64,000 nt of DNA from Hyphodiscus hymeniophilus (Eukaryota; Ascomycota; Leotiomycetes; Helotiales; Hyphodiscaceae): assembly GCA_016508695.1 (NCBI GenBank), contig VNKQ01000007.1:682001-746000 (forward strand), read 5' to 3'. Below the pieces are notes generated by a model. It saw only the letters and a program-made list of their open reading frames with translations, made no database searches and had not been told where the DNA came from. Positions 22,089 through 35,385 of this stretch are shown one piece after another. Positions within the stretch are counted from its first letter, which is position 1. Every line of letters begins with the position of its first letter. The position numbers and the translations under genes were made by a program.

Positions 22089-23650
22089 TCAGAGACCGAT
22101 ACCGAGACCGACACCCTCAACAGCAGCTCTGACCTTTTTCGCAGCAGCATACTCTTCCTCATAGGGATCAGGCAATCTCTTGCGCTTCTCAACAGTAGGC
22201 TTCGAGACCGATCCGAAAATCTTGGCTTGATGGAGATTATTCTTCTCGGCGTTGGGTGTGGGAGTGGTGGTTCGGGACGCAGCAACCTCGAATGATTCGC
22301 GCGGATCGATACGAAGCATCTCGGTGGCACTCTGGCTAGCTTGACTCTCTTGGATTTCCTCACTCTCCTCACGATAGCTTGCCATGGCAGCGCGAGCAAT
22401 CTCTTCAGCGTCAGAAGCAGAGATTGTGCTGTCCCGGGACTTGCGACGACGTTCACGCGATTGGAGGACAGGAGTGTGGTTGGCGTTGCGCGATCCACCT
22501 CGAGGAGTAAATTGAACTGAGGGAAGGAGGGTGGAATTTGCGGTGCCTGGGCGGGCAGACCCTGGAGTATTTGGAAGGGATGAAAGCGACTGAACTCCAC
22601 GGTTGTGTCTGTTGATAGGTGTGCGAGGATCAGAGCGGCGATTAACCAGTGGAGTGGTTGGTGCGCTGTTGTTCTCCTGACTCAATACATTTCCGGCAAG
22701 CAACAGAGCCGCAAACGGTTCAGTACTATGCTCACGATTGATAGAACGGCCAGTCATAGGGGTATGCTTCGGAGTGCCTCGGTATTGTTGAGGGGTCGCC
22801 GGGTAACTTTGATGAGAGACCTTGGGTGTAGCGACATGAAAGATTCCACCTGGGCTGCGGAGGACATTCATGTGTTCGCGATTCTCACGAATGCGTTGAA
22901 GTAAACGTGACTTGTCGTCCTTGGCTTCCTGCAGTTCCTCGTCCTTCATCTCAATCATCTTCTTCGCCTTCTGCAGTTTGTTATCGAGAGCGATATTCTC
23001 CTGCTCCATCGATTGGGCAAAGGCCTTAACTCTAGCAACATACTCCTGCCCAGCTGGCGTGGAGTCTCGGCCTTGGTTCGCATATTGCAGAACAGAAACT
23101 TCACGGCGTGTCATCTCATGCTCCACCTCCATGCGCTTGGCAGTTTCCTCCGTCTCCATGCTCAAGAGGTTGTATTGCAGCTTGTAGTGAGCTGCTGACA
23201 TACGCGCTTCGCTTGCAATGAGTTCAAGCTTCTCATTTTCTACGAATAACGCCCTGACCATCTCACGAAGCTCTGTCTCAGTAGCGTCAACCAAGTGCTC
23301 TAAATTTGGGCGAGAAATGGTAGCGCTATTTGGTACATCTCGCTTGATGCCGTTGAGGATCGTTGGGGAGGAGACGACAGAACAGCAGAAGCAGTTATCG
23401 TGCGAAGTGTATCGGTGGGAAATCTTGGGTCGGCAGTCTGAGTGGATGGAGGTGGGGTGATGGAGGCAGAGATGGAAGAGGCAATCTTCTCATTGACCTC
23501 AGATCCACCTCCAATTGTTATGGACGTCATCGGAGAGACGGCGCGGAGAATTTCCTGGGCATTGGGGAGGGAGGCATTGCGGGGTTGAGGAGTAGCTGGG
23601 ATCTCGATTGGGGTAGAGTCCTTATCGAAAAAGCTCTGGGAGGAAGCCAT
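22089..23650 (-). CDS. Conserved coiled-coil protein, apparent 1-nt frameshift
   Basis: The start MASSQSFFDKDSTP at 23650 opens a Ser/Pro/Thr-rich region of ~95 residues. The frame then has to shift at a run of four G (plus strand, 23365-23368) to enter SPTILNGIKRDVPNS and the long frame down to 22089. A single extra base there gives an integral 521 codons. The only GT..AG alternative I found gives an unlikely Cys/His-rich stretch. After the shift, residues about 120-255 form a strong coiled coil (ETELREMVRALFVENEKLE, then KLQKAKKMIEMKDEELQEAK). The C-terminal half is disordered with many TP/SP sites and ends in a basic EKRKRLPDPYEEEYAAAKK segment. The protein looks cytoskeletal or nuclear, but I cannot name it. 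The frameshift may be a homopolymer sequencing error. Confidence 0.7.
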
Positions 23651-25496
23651 TTTGAAAGGAGGTAGTTTGGATGTGGGATTGTTTCTGTCAAGTGGTCAAT
23701 TGTCCGTCCTGCCAAAATTCGAACGCAAGTGCAAGTCCTACCAGAGAGGTTATGCAACAGCAAATGTAGTCTTTATTGAAGATAAAGGTCAGAGTTTTGT
23801 ATGACCAAAGCTGTGCGTTCGGACTAGTCGAGGGATGGTGTTTTGGAGCCGCACCCTGCGCGCAGTAGGAGACGAATTGTCTACGACGCGTCGGAAGTCT
23901 GATGTCGGATTGTGAATCATACAATCAGTATGGTCCTAAGGATAAGTTTATGTATAATGTCATACAAAGGACAAGGGGATTGTGGCTCTGGATTGAGAAT
24001 GGGGTTGGGCAAGTGGAGGGATGCGGCTTTGGAGGGGATGTGGACGAATTTGAGATGGCTGGTTGTCCAGGTCAACGACGCTTGACTGCTTTTGGCCAGC
24101 ACCCCGAACACAGCATCTTCCCACGAATTTGAAGAGGAAAATGCACTTGACAATTTGGTTTCTTCCTGGTCTCAGTGGTTACATCTTTTCAATGTTTATG
24201 CGAGTATGTGCCTCCTCAATCTTAGGAATGCATCGTATTTGACTTGACAGGATTATATTTTAGAAATTGCTCCTTATATCACCAGCATGAACTGAATTTT
24301 ACATAAGCATTGGAGCTGGATCATACTCAAAGCAATCTAAATAGCTTATGATGATTAATATTACAACCACAAAGATAAATCGGTAGAGCGGTTGGACTGT
24401 TGGTTCGAATATCGGCGATATCCCTCCTCTAACAATTAGCTCTAATTGGAAGCTTTCTTGAGTCTTTGTAGCAAAAAGTAGACATTCAATACATGTCCAT
24501 TACCTTGCTTCTGAGTATGTGAACTCTAGTAGCTATTTTCTCTACAAGCATTCGGTGCTGTGTTGTCCGCTCAGAGTTCGTACCCTGGTGGAGACTTGTT
24601 GCTTTTCAAATATGCGGCCTCAAAGTCCTTTGGCATCATCTCCGGCCATCATAGGTACAGTACCCTCCGTCCAAGAATCCAAGCCCTATCGGGTTCCAGG
24701 AAATATTAGGTAAGTCCATAAACCCATTGGGTGCAAAATGCCGGGTCTCCTTAGATCAAAGAGTCCTTTCGATTTCCTAACAATTTAATTTGGGATTTCT
24801 CGGTATCCTCGCGATCTGCTTGGGAAGGTCGTCGTCGTGCCTCGCGCATGTGTGTTGACTTCAGACGGTTCTTTTGGCCAATGTGAAAAAGGAAAAGGTT
24901 ACTGTGGCAGCTCTGAGAAACGCTCCCAATTTTTTGAAAAGGCACAACTTTCTGAGAGAAGGACTACAGAAAATGAAATTTATGTCCTCGCTGGTAAAGG
25001 CAAGGCGTTCTGCAGGGGATGACTTGAGAAGTTGAGGGAAGGGCATCTCGGCCCCGACATTTGGCTTCAGAAGATGTCGTTCACCCAAATATGCTCCCTT
25101 GAAGTCGCAGCATGATCAAGGCTGACTACAGACTCGCAGAGTTCATCACTCCCTCAACGCTACGGTGCAAATGAATTAAAAGGCTTTGAGCGCTACAAGA
25201 TGGTTGTGGCGAGCGGAACCTTAATTTCGGACACACAATTCTCCGCTTCTGCAGGGGTAGAGGGGAAGCATCCGCGCCCAAGCTTCAACACGAACCCCTT
25301 CTGGATATATTTCAATACCGTCGAAAGTGTGTCAAAAGCACACGGAAGGACCGCGACACTGCATGATCTCCAAGCTTAAATATCGCCTCCCTTCATTCAC
25401 CTCAACCGGCCGCTATCAGCATCACATTTATATGCCAACCATCATGATCGGACATTGAGATAATAATAGCAATTGGCAATAGCTAGCTAGCTCGCT
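23651..25496. other. Intergenic region without supported genes
   Basis: A divergent 1.85-kb region between the coiled-coil gene (-) and the leucine-rich repeat gene (+), so both promoters should lie here. Short open frames are all non-ATG or lack motifs. GCTAGCTAGCTCGCT repeats directly precede the ATG at 25497. A segment near 24380-24425 resembles parts of a tRNA but does not fold as one. Confidence 0.55.
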
Positions 25497-28400
25497 ATGG
25501 ATCAGCCTACGACGTCCAACAACTCCAAGCCCAGCGGGCTGCCAAGGCCCTCGAGACTCCCAGTGCCACGTTCTGGGTTGCGTCCTACTCCCTCCAGGGA
25601 GAACCTTCAGGCGTCGAGAATTGCCAATCCCCGCCTACGCAGCGCTCCGTCCCGAGACCAATTGTCTGGCTCGACCTCCTTGAAGCCTCGAGTCCCATCT
25701 ACAAGCTCCAGATTTCAAGAATCTGCCTCTCTTCGTGACCGCGATCATACGGCTCAGACAGTCACTCATAACCCTCAGACCCACACTCCACGACGCAAAG
25801 CGAGCCAGGATGTATTGTTTAGGAAGCCATCTGCCTCGGTTCTGCGCCGTGAGCCTTTGGAACCACTAGATACAGGGGAGGATGGGGAACTCATCGAAGG
25901 TGATGTCGGCAAAGACTCGGGAGAAGAGTTCAGCAACTTATCAAGGAAGTCGTTGTCGGAGAGGGCAATGGAGACATTGCAGAATATACCCTCTTCTCCA
26001 GCAATAAAGAAGAGGACCTCAAGTTTTTACAACCCTGACAGTCCCATGCGGCCACATTCTCGCTCCTCCAGACCCGGTTCTAGCTCTCAAAACGATACTT
26101 CGATGGGTCCACCTCGAATCGTGAGCTCTAGACCTACATCAAGTGCTGGAAAGGATCATTCTATTCCACTTGATTTCCGAACATCAACGATTAAATTACA
26201 ACCTTCCCAGACCCTGCTACAGACAGCCACCCCACTCAAACGCCCTGGCGCAGCGGAGTCGCTCACGACACCATCCAATAACCGTGGTGTGATTCCCACA
26301 ACGAGTGCGTCTGCTTCCAAATCCCCATCACCCGCCTCCTTACGCCAGCGATCTCCAAATCCAGTCAAACCATCTGCGAATATAGCCAACGTCAAACCCG
26401 GAAGCAAGACCCTTGCTGCTCGGCCTCTGAAACCTCGAGCCTCTATGAATGGACTTTTCCGAAAACCTTCTATGCCATCACTAGACCAGTCAGCTGAGCT
26501 GGATAGAATAGGTTTTGTTCCCAAGAAGAAGTCAACAACGTTCTCTAATACGTCTTCAGAAGGCACGGCTAGCTCTAGAGGTTCGAAGGCAACAACTGTC
26601 ACTTCTGTCTCGACGGACGAGCAAGACCGTACTCCGCGAAAATCATCTCTCGCACTACGTGATCAGATTACAAAAGCCAAGGCAGCGAAACGTGCAGCCG
26701 CCATGAAACAAGTACCTAACACCGCTTCAAGGGACGATGAAGAGGTACCAGTGATTGCCTCAGGAACCTTCGACTTTGGACTTTCTAATGATCCATTTAA
26801 TCAAAATGCCAGCCAGAGTGGCGCTAAAGCTCTCCTCCGCAAACGATTAGATTCTGCAAGATCCGATGGACGGTTGAATATTGCAGCAATGGGATTCAAA
26901 GAGATCCCAAATGAGGTCATGAATATGTATGATCTTGATGCCATGGATGGATCCTGGGCTGAAGCGGTTGATCTCACGAGACTTGTTGCCGCAGATAACG
27001 AGTTTGAGTTGATTGGTGACGACATATTCCCCGACATCGACCCACGTGAGCTTGCAGATGATGAAGATGCCAAGGGAAATCAATTTGGTGGACTGGAGAC
27101 ACTGGACTTGCACGGCAATGTTTTACTTGCTATTCCTCTTGGTTTGAGGAGGCTCGAATTCCTTAGTGTCTTGAATCTGGTGAGTTCTTGAAATACTTAA
27201 TAGACTCCCGTCTCTAACAATTCATAGTCCAATAACAAGCTCGGAAATGATTGCTTCCAGGTAATCTCCCAAATTCCCTCGTTGAGGGAATTGAAGATTG
27301 TTGGAAATCGTCTTACTGGTGCTTTGGACGCAAGCATAACAAGCTTGCAAAACCTAGAGGTCTTGGACTTGAGATCGAATGCCCTTACTTTATTACCAGA
27401 TGGACTATCTGAACTTGTACGCTTACGCATACTCAATATATCCGGGAATAGCTTCACTTCTCTGCCATTCGATGTTCTACGGCGACTTCCACTTATTGAG
27501 CTCGTGGCAGCCAAGAACAAACTCAGCGGTGTTTTGATCGGTGACGGGATAGACGAGCTACCACAACTCCAACTCCTTGATGTCACAAGCAATGCTCTAA
27601 TGAAAATCAGTGTTTCGGATCAAATCAGCCTTCCCAGCCTTCACCAATTAAGTTGCTCATCAAATCGGATCATTGAGCTTCCAAATATGTCAACCTGGAC
27701 ATCTCTGCTCACAATTGCAGCGGAAGACAACAACATCTCTTCTCTACCGGAAGGTTTTGTCACGCTCCCGAAAGTGAAGAATGTGAACTTGAGTGGAAAC
27801 AATATCAAAATCTTGGATGTCGCGATTGGGGGAATGGCAAATCTTGACATCTTCCGCATTAGTGGGAATCCATTAAGAGAGAAAAAGTTCGCTGGCATGA
27901 CCACAGACGACTTGAAAAGGGCTCTCAAAGCACGCATGGAACCAGTTGATGCCGAGGGCGATAAAGATGTGGATGATGGAAACTTCTACTCTGCACCTGT
28001 ATCCCCTATATCTCCATCTACTTCGGAATGGCCCGTCAAATCTGGAGGCATTCTGGATCGATCTGGTACGCAATCGTATTCGCTGAATCCAGTCGCAGCT
28101 GCCAACGTTGCGGCTGAGCATACGATCAAAGAGCTACAATTACATCATAATTCGTTCAAGGAGATCCCAAGCTCTATCGCTTTCTTTGCAGCAACGATGA
28201 CCACTTTGAGTATGGCTCACAATGAGCTGACGAGCGACTCGTTTATGAAAGACGACCTTGCATTACCAGCACTGAAAGAGCTGAATCTTAGCTCGAACAC
28301 ATTCAATTCCTTGCAGCCGCTGTTTCAACGGCTGCATGCGCCAAATCTAGAGAGGCTTGATATCAGTTTCAACAGGATCAGCTCCCTGCCACCTTTGAGA

Positions 28401-28715
28401 CAATACTTTCCAAAATTAACAACGCTCTTGGCTTCTCACAACACTATCAAAGAACTTTCTCCCGAAGTGGTCAAGGGTCTGAGAGTATTGGACTGCAGCA
28501 GCAATGATATCAACAGCCTCAACGCTCGGATCGGCTTGCTCGGTGGACCAGGTGGGCTTGAGCGATTGGACGTCAGCGGCAATCGATTCCGAGTGCCCAA
28601 ATATACTATTCTGGAGAAGGGGACAGAAGCTACGCTGGCGTGGCTGCGAGACAAGATCCCTACTGGAGAGGTTTCTGCTGGCACGGATGAGATAAGTCCT
28701 ACAGATGTCGACTAA
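25497..28715 (+). CDS. Leucine-rich repeat protein, LRRC40/SHOC2-like
   Basis: Two exons (25497-27179, 27228-28715) encode 1056 residues. The N-terminal ~440 residues are disordered and basic, with many S/T-P sites and a PRPSRLPVPRSGLRP motif, reminiscent of microtubule- or membrane-associated scaffolds. From about 475 onward is a solenoid of LxxLxLxxNxLxxLP repeats (NLEVLDLRSNALTLLPDGLS, RLRILNISGNSFTSLP, KNVNLSGNNIKILDV). A ~90-residue spacer (about 770-855) splits the array, and more repeats follow to the C-terminus. The intron falls inside a repeat (VLNL / SNNKLG), which confirms it. The family binds partners through the LRR concave face; no catalytic domain is present. The role in fungi is unassigned. 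Orthology to LRRC40 rests on the split-array layout only. Confidence 0.8.
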
Positions 28716-29065
28716 TTCTTTCGATACCTTCTTCGCACTGTGATGTAAGGACTTTATTGATAATGGATTGGTAACACTGGAAGGATGGGATGAATAGAAT
28801 GAATTATTAATGGGCTGTATTCAGTCTTGTAGTAGTGTTAATGTAATGAGAAGATGGAAATTAGGACTCTGGACATTCGACATTCGATAATGCATCACTC
28901 GTTTTGATCTTACTCAAGGAGGTAGACCGTTGGAACGTAGGTGCGGCTGAACCCCACGTGAAATCATTGAGATCAGCCGAGGCGGAGATGTGGAGAGCGC
29001 GCGCGCGCCCAGAAAGTCAACGTCAACAACCTTACCAAGGTTTCCATTTGCGGTTTCCAACCACA
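28716..29065. other. Short intergenic region
   Basis: 350 bp between the LRR gene stop and the TMEM135-like ATG on the same strand. It contains the 3' end of the former and the promoter of the latter. A GCGCGCGCGC run at 28998-29007 lies about 60 bp upstream of the ATG. Nothing else is visible. Confidence 0.6.
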
Positions 29066-30891
29066 ATGGCCTCAACTGATCCTTCGTCCTCTAAACCTAG
29101 CGGAAGTAATCGCCCTGATCGGACCTCCGCCAAAGCAAGCGTAGACCCGGTACTTCGCAATGCCCTGCGCTACACAATATCCGCCAAGGAATATGAGACG
29201 CTTCATAAATATATAATCTCACACTCGAAGGTACTGAAGAGGAACGTGCCGACGGTAGCTAGAGTGCAGAAATTGATTGAGAGGCCGGGCAGAGATGATT
29301 ACAACGCTGCAGCTGTGAGGGCGAGTTTAAGGGTGTTTATGGCGATGGCGGCGGGGTTGAAGGTTTGGGGGTTGATTAAGGAGAGGATTTTGGGGCAAGT
29401 AGAGAAAGGGTAAGTTTCTAATGCACCTCATGCTCTGGACTGAACTGGGTTGGAGGGAGATATCTAAGCACGTATACTAACTGAGTGTAGTGGAAAGAAA
29501 GTCTCCCTCTGGAAATCGCCAGATTTCAGATTATCGCTATCACTATCCACGATACTACTCATCCATCGCATCCTCTTCCGATTCTTCACGCGTTTACGAG
29601 CTCATCTTCTCACTCCTGAAGCCCGCCCATTTCGTCTAAGGAATAAGAAGACCTCTAGAACCCTCACCTCAAGCCTGGCACCTGCGGTAGGAGCTAGCTT
29701 GGCAGGCTTCATGTTGGCTGTATATCCGAGTGATCAGCTAAGGGTTACAATTGCAATATACACATTGAGTCGAGCGGCGGAGTTTGCCTATAACTTGGCC
29801 GAAGAAGAGGGCTGGATTTGGGAGAAGAAAGAGAGGCCTTGGTGGTGGGGAAGCTGGTTGATATTCCCGTTAACCTCTGGACAATTGCTTCATGCGTTCG
29901 TTTTCGATAGAGATTGTTTCCCTAAGGTATGTCTTATGTGGCTTGAGATAAGAGAAATGGCTAACAGGTGTCAGGAATATGGTGACTTTATCATCAAGCG
30001 TTCGCCTGCATATGTTCATCCAAGACCAGAGGATTATCCGCAGAATCTGTCATGGCCAGGAACATACGAGATGGTGGATAGTCTGGCACAGATGGCTAAA
30101 CTCCATTATCCGTATGTTGACTCCCTCTACTCACCAGCCTTACTTACACTCTCAGGCCATTCGTATCACCTATCCTGTTTCCAAACAGCCAAACCCTCCC
30201 ACCATCACTCACCAAGATCTCGCCCCTGACCTCCCCAGCGCACCCCCTAATAACCTCCCTCTCCTGCGCAACGCTCCACCCAACCGACCCTTCATGCTTA
30301 CGAACCTACCTCACCTACTGGATCCGCGTCTTCCCCTCTCTCGCCCGGTTCTTCACCGTAGTATTCGCGCTCTTCTCCCTCCCCAAATACCGCGCCTTCT
30401 ACAAGGCGCCCATCCAAAACCTCAACAAACTCGCCTCATTAATCCTGCGCTACACTACGTTCTGTGCCGGCGCCATCGGCACCTCCTGGGGTGCCATCTG
30501 TTTGTTCCAGCAAATCCTCCCCAAGAACCTCCTTGCCACGCAACGATTCTTCTTGGGCGGGATGTTAGGGGGCTTGTGGGGTTTTGTGGTGAGGAGAGAT
30601 GCGAGGGGTGAGTTCCTCCTCAGTGCGCGGGCGAGCTTGGATAGTTTGTGGAAGGTGGGCAGGAAGAGGGGCTGGTGGAGGGGTGTTAGAGGTGGTGATG
30701 TGGGGCTTTTCGTTGCCAGTTTGATGGTGATCAATGTAGTTTATGAGCGGGATGCTAGGGCTTTGAAGAGTGGCCCCGTTAGGAGGGCGGTGTCATATCT
30801 CAGGGGAGAGGGTTTGAGGGACTTCGTTGCAGAGGCGGATAAGAAGGTTGAAGAGGAGGAGAAGGAGAGAAGAGCGAAGGGTTTGTCATGA
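29066..30891 (+). CDS. TMEM135-like integral membrane protein
   Basis: Four exons (29066-29409, 29491-29926, 29975-30111, 30156-30891) give 550 residues. The start MASTDPSSSKPSG is the first ATG after the TTTCC leader; the frame upstream starts only at a non-ATG codon. Members of this family sit in peroxisomal, mitochondrial or lipid-droplet membranes and affect fatty-acid handling and organelle dynamics. Visible features are hydrophobic segments near residues 125-140, 180-200 and 240-260, a conserved basic/aromatic stretch (EKKERPWWWGSWL), a Cys-containing central domain (LSCATLHPTDPSCLRTYL) and a long hydrophobic block (about 380-460: CAGAIGTSWGAICLFQQILP). The tail is Glu/Lys-rich. The second intron (48 bp) is in frame and easily retained by prediction. 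The name rests on the conserved layout. Confidence 0.8.
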
Positions 30892-33800
30892 TACGGATGG
30901 ATGTTATGAATTATGATAGTGTAGTTGTGTGAATATGAATTTTGAATTCGGAGGTCCTTTCTAGTGATTGGGATTCGGTCACAGTGAGCAATGAAGACGT
31001 GCTGCCGCTCTGCGCTATCACAACAGTACGTCCAGAGGCAATGCTTGAATGACCCAAAGAAATATGCCCTTTGTCTGTATCTCACAGTCAATAAACTCGG
31101 CAGTCTTTGTCAGCGAACATCTCCTTGGAGTGGGGAGAGAATCGGAAGATCGGAGGAGAGTACTTACAATATTTCTAAGCAAGCCTTGACAATGTTTGAG
31201 CGGATCAGCTGTCATGAAGCATGTCCCCATACTCAACCCTGCTCAATGGAGAAGAGTCCTCAAACTCCCTATCATCCCCTCGCAGTAGCCATGAAGCACG
31301 AGCACGAGATTTCAGGAGCGATGTGGAGGGTCCAAGGACTCGAAGGTGCAGGCTTCTGGGTTATTATGGAATTTGTAGGCCGCTCACCAGAACCAATACA
31401 TGTTAGTGTGACGAAAGGGAACATCAATATCTATTTTCCTTTGAAATCGGCCAATCAATAACACAGTATTAGGTTCGAAAGAGCCGGTGTGGACTCGAAG
31501 TGATTCTCGGTTAGGTGGAGCTTCACAATTTCAAGTTGTTGAAAATTCGACCGGGATGTTCTTTTGGACTTCTATCAGAGCTCTGGAATATGGGTTGTCT
31601 TCTTTGGTATTCGGAGCCACGTGAGCCAACATTGTTACACATGAGCCCTTGAGCTGATCAGCCCTTAATATTCAGTCACGCCATGATAGTCTCAACCTCT
31701 TCTAGAGATATTCTAACCACCATGTTGACCCCTTAGTCCCCATCAACAAGGGAACTTAGGACAGCGGCCAAGCTGACCAATGACTTCCGCACAGAGTACA
31801 AGTGTTTTCATCACGCTAGATCCTCTCGTACCAACTAGGTCTGTGGGAGTCCGTCACCAAACGCTCTTAAGTAATATCTCTTGTGACCAACCTTAGTGAT
31901 CTCTAAAGGCAGGAGTATCGCTAAAGGCCATCGTCGGGCTTTTCGTGCTCGCAGTTGCAAAAAGGGGTTTGGTGCTTTGAGTGATCGTGATCGACGTTAT
32001 TATCTGTGCTTTCAGAAGTAAAATCATTCTCTCTAAATTCTTAGCATTACCGGCAAGCAGTACGACGCCCAAGTACCTGTCACCTCTTAGCAGCAAGGCT
32101 TTGGGTTTGTTAAAGCCTGCTTCGTAGTGTAGCCTGACCAAGAGTAACGCGAGACGTGAGAATCTGGATCCAACAAGGGGCGACTATCACTTCAAGAGTC
32201 ACCCCGCGATCTTGAGTGACCCGAGCTGAGAACTCTCTCTTACTCCCCGTCGCCCTGTTACCCCAGAGATGAAACCTGATGCTATTCCTGTTCCAGCGAC
32301 TCTTCTTGCAGAATCACATGTTGATCAGGCTGCTGTGTGATCAGGCTGCTGCTGAACAACCATTGGTTTTGGACGAGTCTAAAGTATATGGTTTTATGGT
32401 CGAGGCATACTCTCAAGGTAGGACAGTGCCTCCTTATGTCACCGACGCCTTGGAATGATGATCTCCGATGAGTTCGGAATATCCTCGTCGTCGGCTGGAC
32501 GCTTCTAAGAGTGTTGCGAAACCGACGAGGCTATTCGTCCGTGTACGATGAATCATGAGGCGGAATCCATGCCTCACATTGAGATAATTGTGCTACGGCA
32601 ATGACTCATAGGCTGGGGTCGACAAGTATTGGACAAACAACTCGGCATAGCCTTGCTACGAGAATATGGAAGAAGATGCGAGGCTCAGAAGGAAGGACTA
32701 CTCCGAATCCATCATGGCTCATGCTCGTCATCGGACTAGCTGACTCCAATGCGAAGGCTGCGGTAGCGAATACATTGAGAGACGATGTAACACTTGCTCG
32801 CCCTGGCGGCTCCATGAAAATATGGAATCGTTGATGAAGAGGAATGTGGAAGAAGGCAAACGAGTTTGCCGCTTGAATATTTCCTCTCTGGGTCATATGA
32901 CTGCCTCTGAGGGAGGCGAAGTAGGAGCAGCAGGAAGTTCAAGCACGCTGACAAATAGATTCGCCTTCATCGTCGTCAACAAAATCTCGCATGGGGATAC
33001 GGCGAAGGCCGATCTTGATTCCGGAGATACAGCCCTCTGCTCTCATCCGTTATCACCATCACATGGACATGATGGACGACGAGGCATTTGTCTCGCTTCG
33101 AGTGAGTCTACACGTGACTCAACTCTGGGGCGAAGATGGACAATTGGAACAAATCCCTATAGATCTCAATCAAGTGACTCAAAAGTGAACATGAACCACA
33201 ACTCCTTGCCTCCGAAAGCAAACCCCTTGCAACCTATCACTACGACACGGCCCCCAACCGCGCACCTTGTACAGAGTGTGTCTCGTGAAAAGGACGAGGC
33301 TGATATCGATCCGTCGAATCACACTTGCGATCGCCTCGCTATTGGTTCTGTTTGTCTCTTAAGCGCGCCTCGATATGAGCAGCGACAACCAAGGCGTTAG
33401 ATTGGACGCTCCGAGGCAGCCGAGCAAACGTCCACTGGATGGCACTTGCCTTATCTGGGGAAAAGTAAATTCATGGCTGGAATGATGTGAATTTGTACAC
33501 CCACCCCTCCCCTCCGCCCAGACTCAACGCCTTCACGAATTCTGCCGCAATTTCGCAAGAATAAAAGCAGAAATGAGGAGACCTTTGTGCGAAGGATGTT
33601 GAGCGAAGGAGTAGGGCACACTTATTCTTACGTCAACGGACATACTTCCTCCCTTTCCCCTCCTGTTCTTGTGCGACACGTAGCTGGTACACCGCTGCGT
33701 GCAGTCCTAGGAGCACATTTACATGTATCGAAGTCGATACTACAGTATGCATAGCATGCGGCCACAGTTAGCCTGGCTATCCGGGTGCATGCACTGGCTT

Positions 33801-35014
33801 GATCCAGCCAATGCTGTAACTTGCAGCGGGAAGTAGCGCTGGATAACCGGCCGATGCGGGAGTCTGCGTGTTGCTGGCCAAGGGTTTTTTGGTGTCTGAT
33901 CCTGTGCGACGACGTGGTGGCCAGGGTCTTCTACGAATCAAGCCGGGTGTCATGCAGGTAGTCTTCCACTTTCCATGCAGGATAGTGACCTCAATGCAAA
34001 CGGGGAGTAAGGAGGTCGATTGTATGGTGGGTTGGAGTTTTCCTTTGGGCACGAAAGAAGGAAAGAGTTGAGAGTCGGTCAATTTTGGCTCATGACTCAG
34101 AAAATCGTATTCTGAGATGCCGCGAGGGAGGGGGTGAAAACTCTGCAAATTGATGTCAAGGGAAAGGAAGCTTGGGTGAGTGATGGGTCGAAACGGCAGA
34201 ATGGAGGAGATGTTCAGATGTGGTAAAGGGGCCATGTCACGGGCCTAACGGGCTCATGGTGGCTGGATGGTGGAGGAGGGATGAACAGGATGAACAGGGC
34301 AGCAACTCTCCATTATCCATGGACCATCACATCTATGGTGTTTGCTCGGAGAACGAGGAGGATGCAGCTGCTTGTGAAGCACTGAAGACATGCATTGTGC
34401 ATGGGTTCATTTGAACCGTACTTGCGGGATGCGAAGCCGCAAAGCGAGAAACAGAGAGCCAAAATCGATAGACGTTAGGGCCCGAGGTGGAGGGGGTGGA
34501 GCAGTTGGAGATGTGGATTCCCGCAGTGTGCGTCGTCGTGCCGTCGGTAGCTTTTACAGTAGCTTGTCGCAGGAAGAGTGCTCAGTGCAAAGCTGCATCT
34601 GGCGGAGATTGAGGAGATTGAGGCGATAGATAGGTAATGTTTGGCTGGTGTTGTGGTCGCAATGACTTGGGGAGCCGAAGGCTGAAGAGCACCCCGACTA
34701 GAGAAAGAGAGAGTCGGTTTTGCGTAACCTACAACTCCAGTGGATGCTGTATGCTGTGTCCTGCTGTGCGATACGGAGATATGCTTGGCTATTCGATATG
34801 GCCTGAAGAACAGCCGGCTGGATGGATAAAGCAATGTCTCCTGCGTCTCGCTCGCTCAAAGATGGCGATGGCAGATGGCATCTTGACCTCATCGTTTGCC
34901 GCCCTCCTCTCCTCGTCTCTGGAGAACAAATGTGATGGCTGGGTAGGCTGGTCTTGGTTGGTGATACGCGGTAGTGGTAGCCTGTGGTGGTTGGATGGTG
35001 TGGACCGAGATCTC

Positions 35015-35040
35015 ACTCACACTCACACTCACACTCACAC
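35015..35040. repeat. ACTCAC microsatellite
   Basis: About four tandem copies of the hexamer ACTCAC, uninterrupted. Non-coding. Confidence 0.8.
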
Positions 35041-35284
35041 TTCGGTGATGGCCTCTCCATGTGGAAGAGAGCACACTTGGGAGGCGCAAGAGGTGGTCAG
35101 CAGTTCGATTATCCCTCCGTTTGAAGGCTCAATGTTACTTGCTGCTTACCACTGACCACTCTCACCTCTCTCTCTCTGAACATCTATCTATATAATATGC
35201 ATGCAAAGCTGCACAGCCAGAGTGGTAAAAATACAGCCTCACTGCTGCACCGATAACCATAATTGTCTGTCCTGTTGATGCGCA

Positions 35285-35385
35285 CCCCAACAGATCCAAC
35301 ATCCAACATCCAGCATCCAATTGTCCAACAGCATCCAATTGTCCAACAGCATCCACCAGATCCACCAGATCCACCAGATCCATAT
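35285..35385. repeat. Composite minisatellite of ATCCA-containing units
   Basis: Three nested arrays built on ATCCA follow one another: ATCCAAC repeats at the start, then two copies of an 18-mer (CAGCATCCAATTGTCCAA), then three to four copies of CACCAGATC. The shared ATCCA core suggests stepwise expansion from a single unit. On the minus strand the array is open in all three frames (DLV, AVGQLD, WIWWI repeats). This is a consequence of its periodicity and not evidence for coding. Confidence 0.75.

Noticed and set aside
23424..23497. Possible intron explaining the frame change in the coiled-coil gene
   Set aside because: It needs a weak GTCAAT donor and yields an implausible Cys/His-rich stretch, while the continuous frame up to the G4 run looks natural.
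24371..24425. tRNA-like words (TCGGTAGAGCGGTTGGACT and GGTTCGAAT)
   Set aside because: There is no anticodon arm of proper length, the T-stem does not pair and there is no acceptor stem, so it is not a functional tRNA.
31790..31860. CCTCTCGTACC resembling the complement of the sarcin-ricin loop of large-subunit rRNA
   Set aside because: Only about 11 bases match. The flanks do not resemble rRNA on either strand.
32822..33400. 192-codon open frame in the gene-poor block
   Set aside because: Starts at a poorly supported ATG, has low-information composition and no motif. Probably chance.
33777..34235. 152-codon minus-strand frame
   Set aside because: Starts at an ATG and has fairly normal composition, but no motif, no paralogous repeat and no promoter evidence. 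Kept out of the gene list for lack of support.
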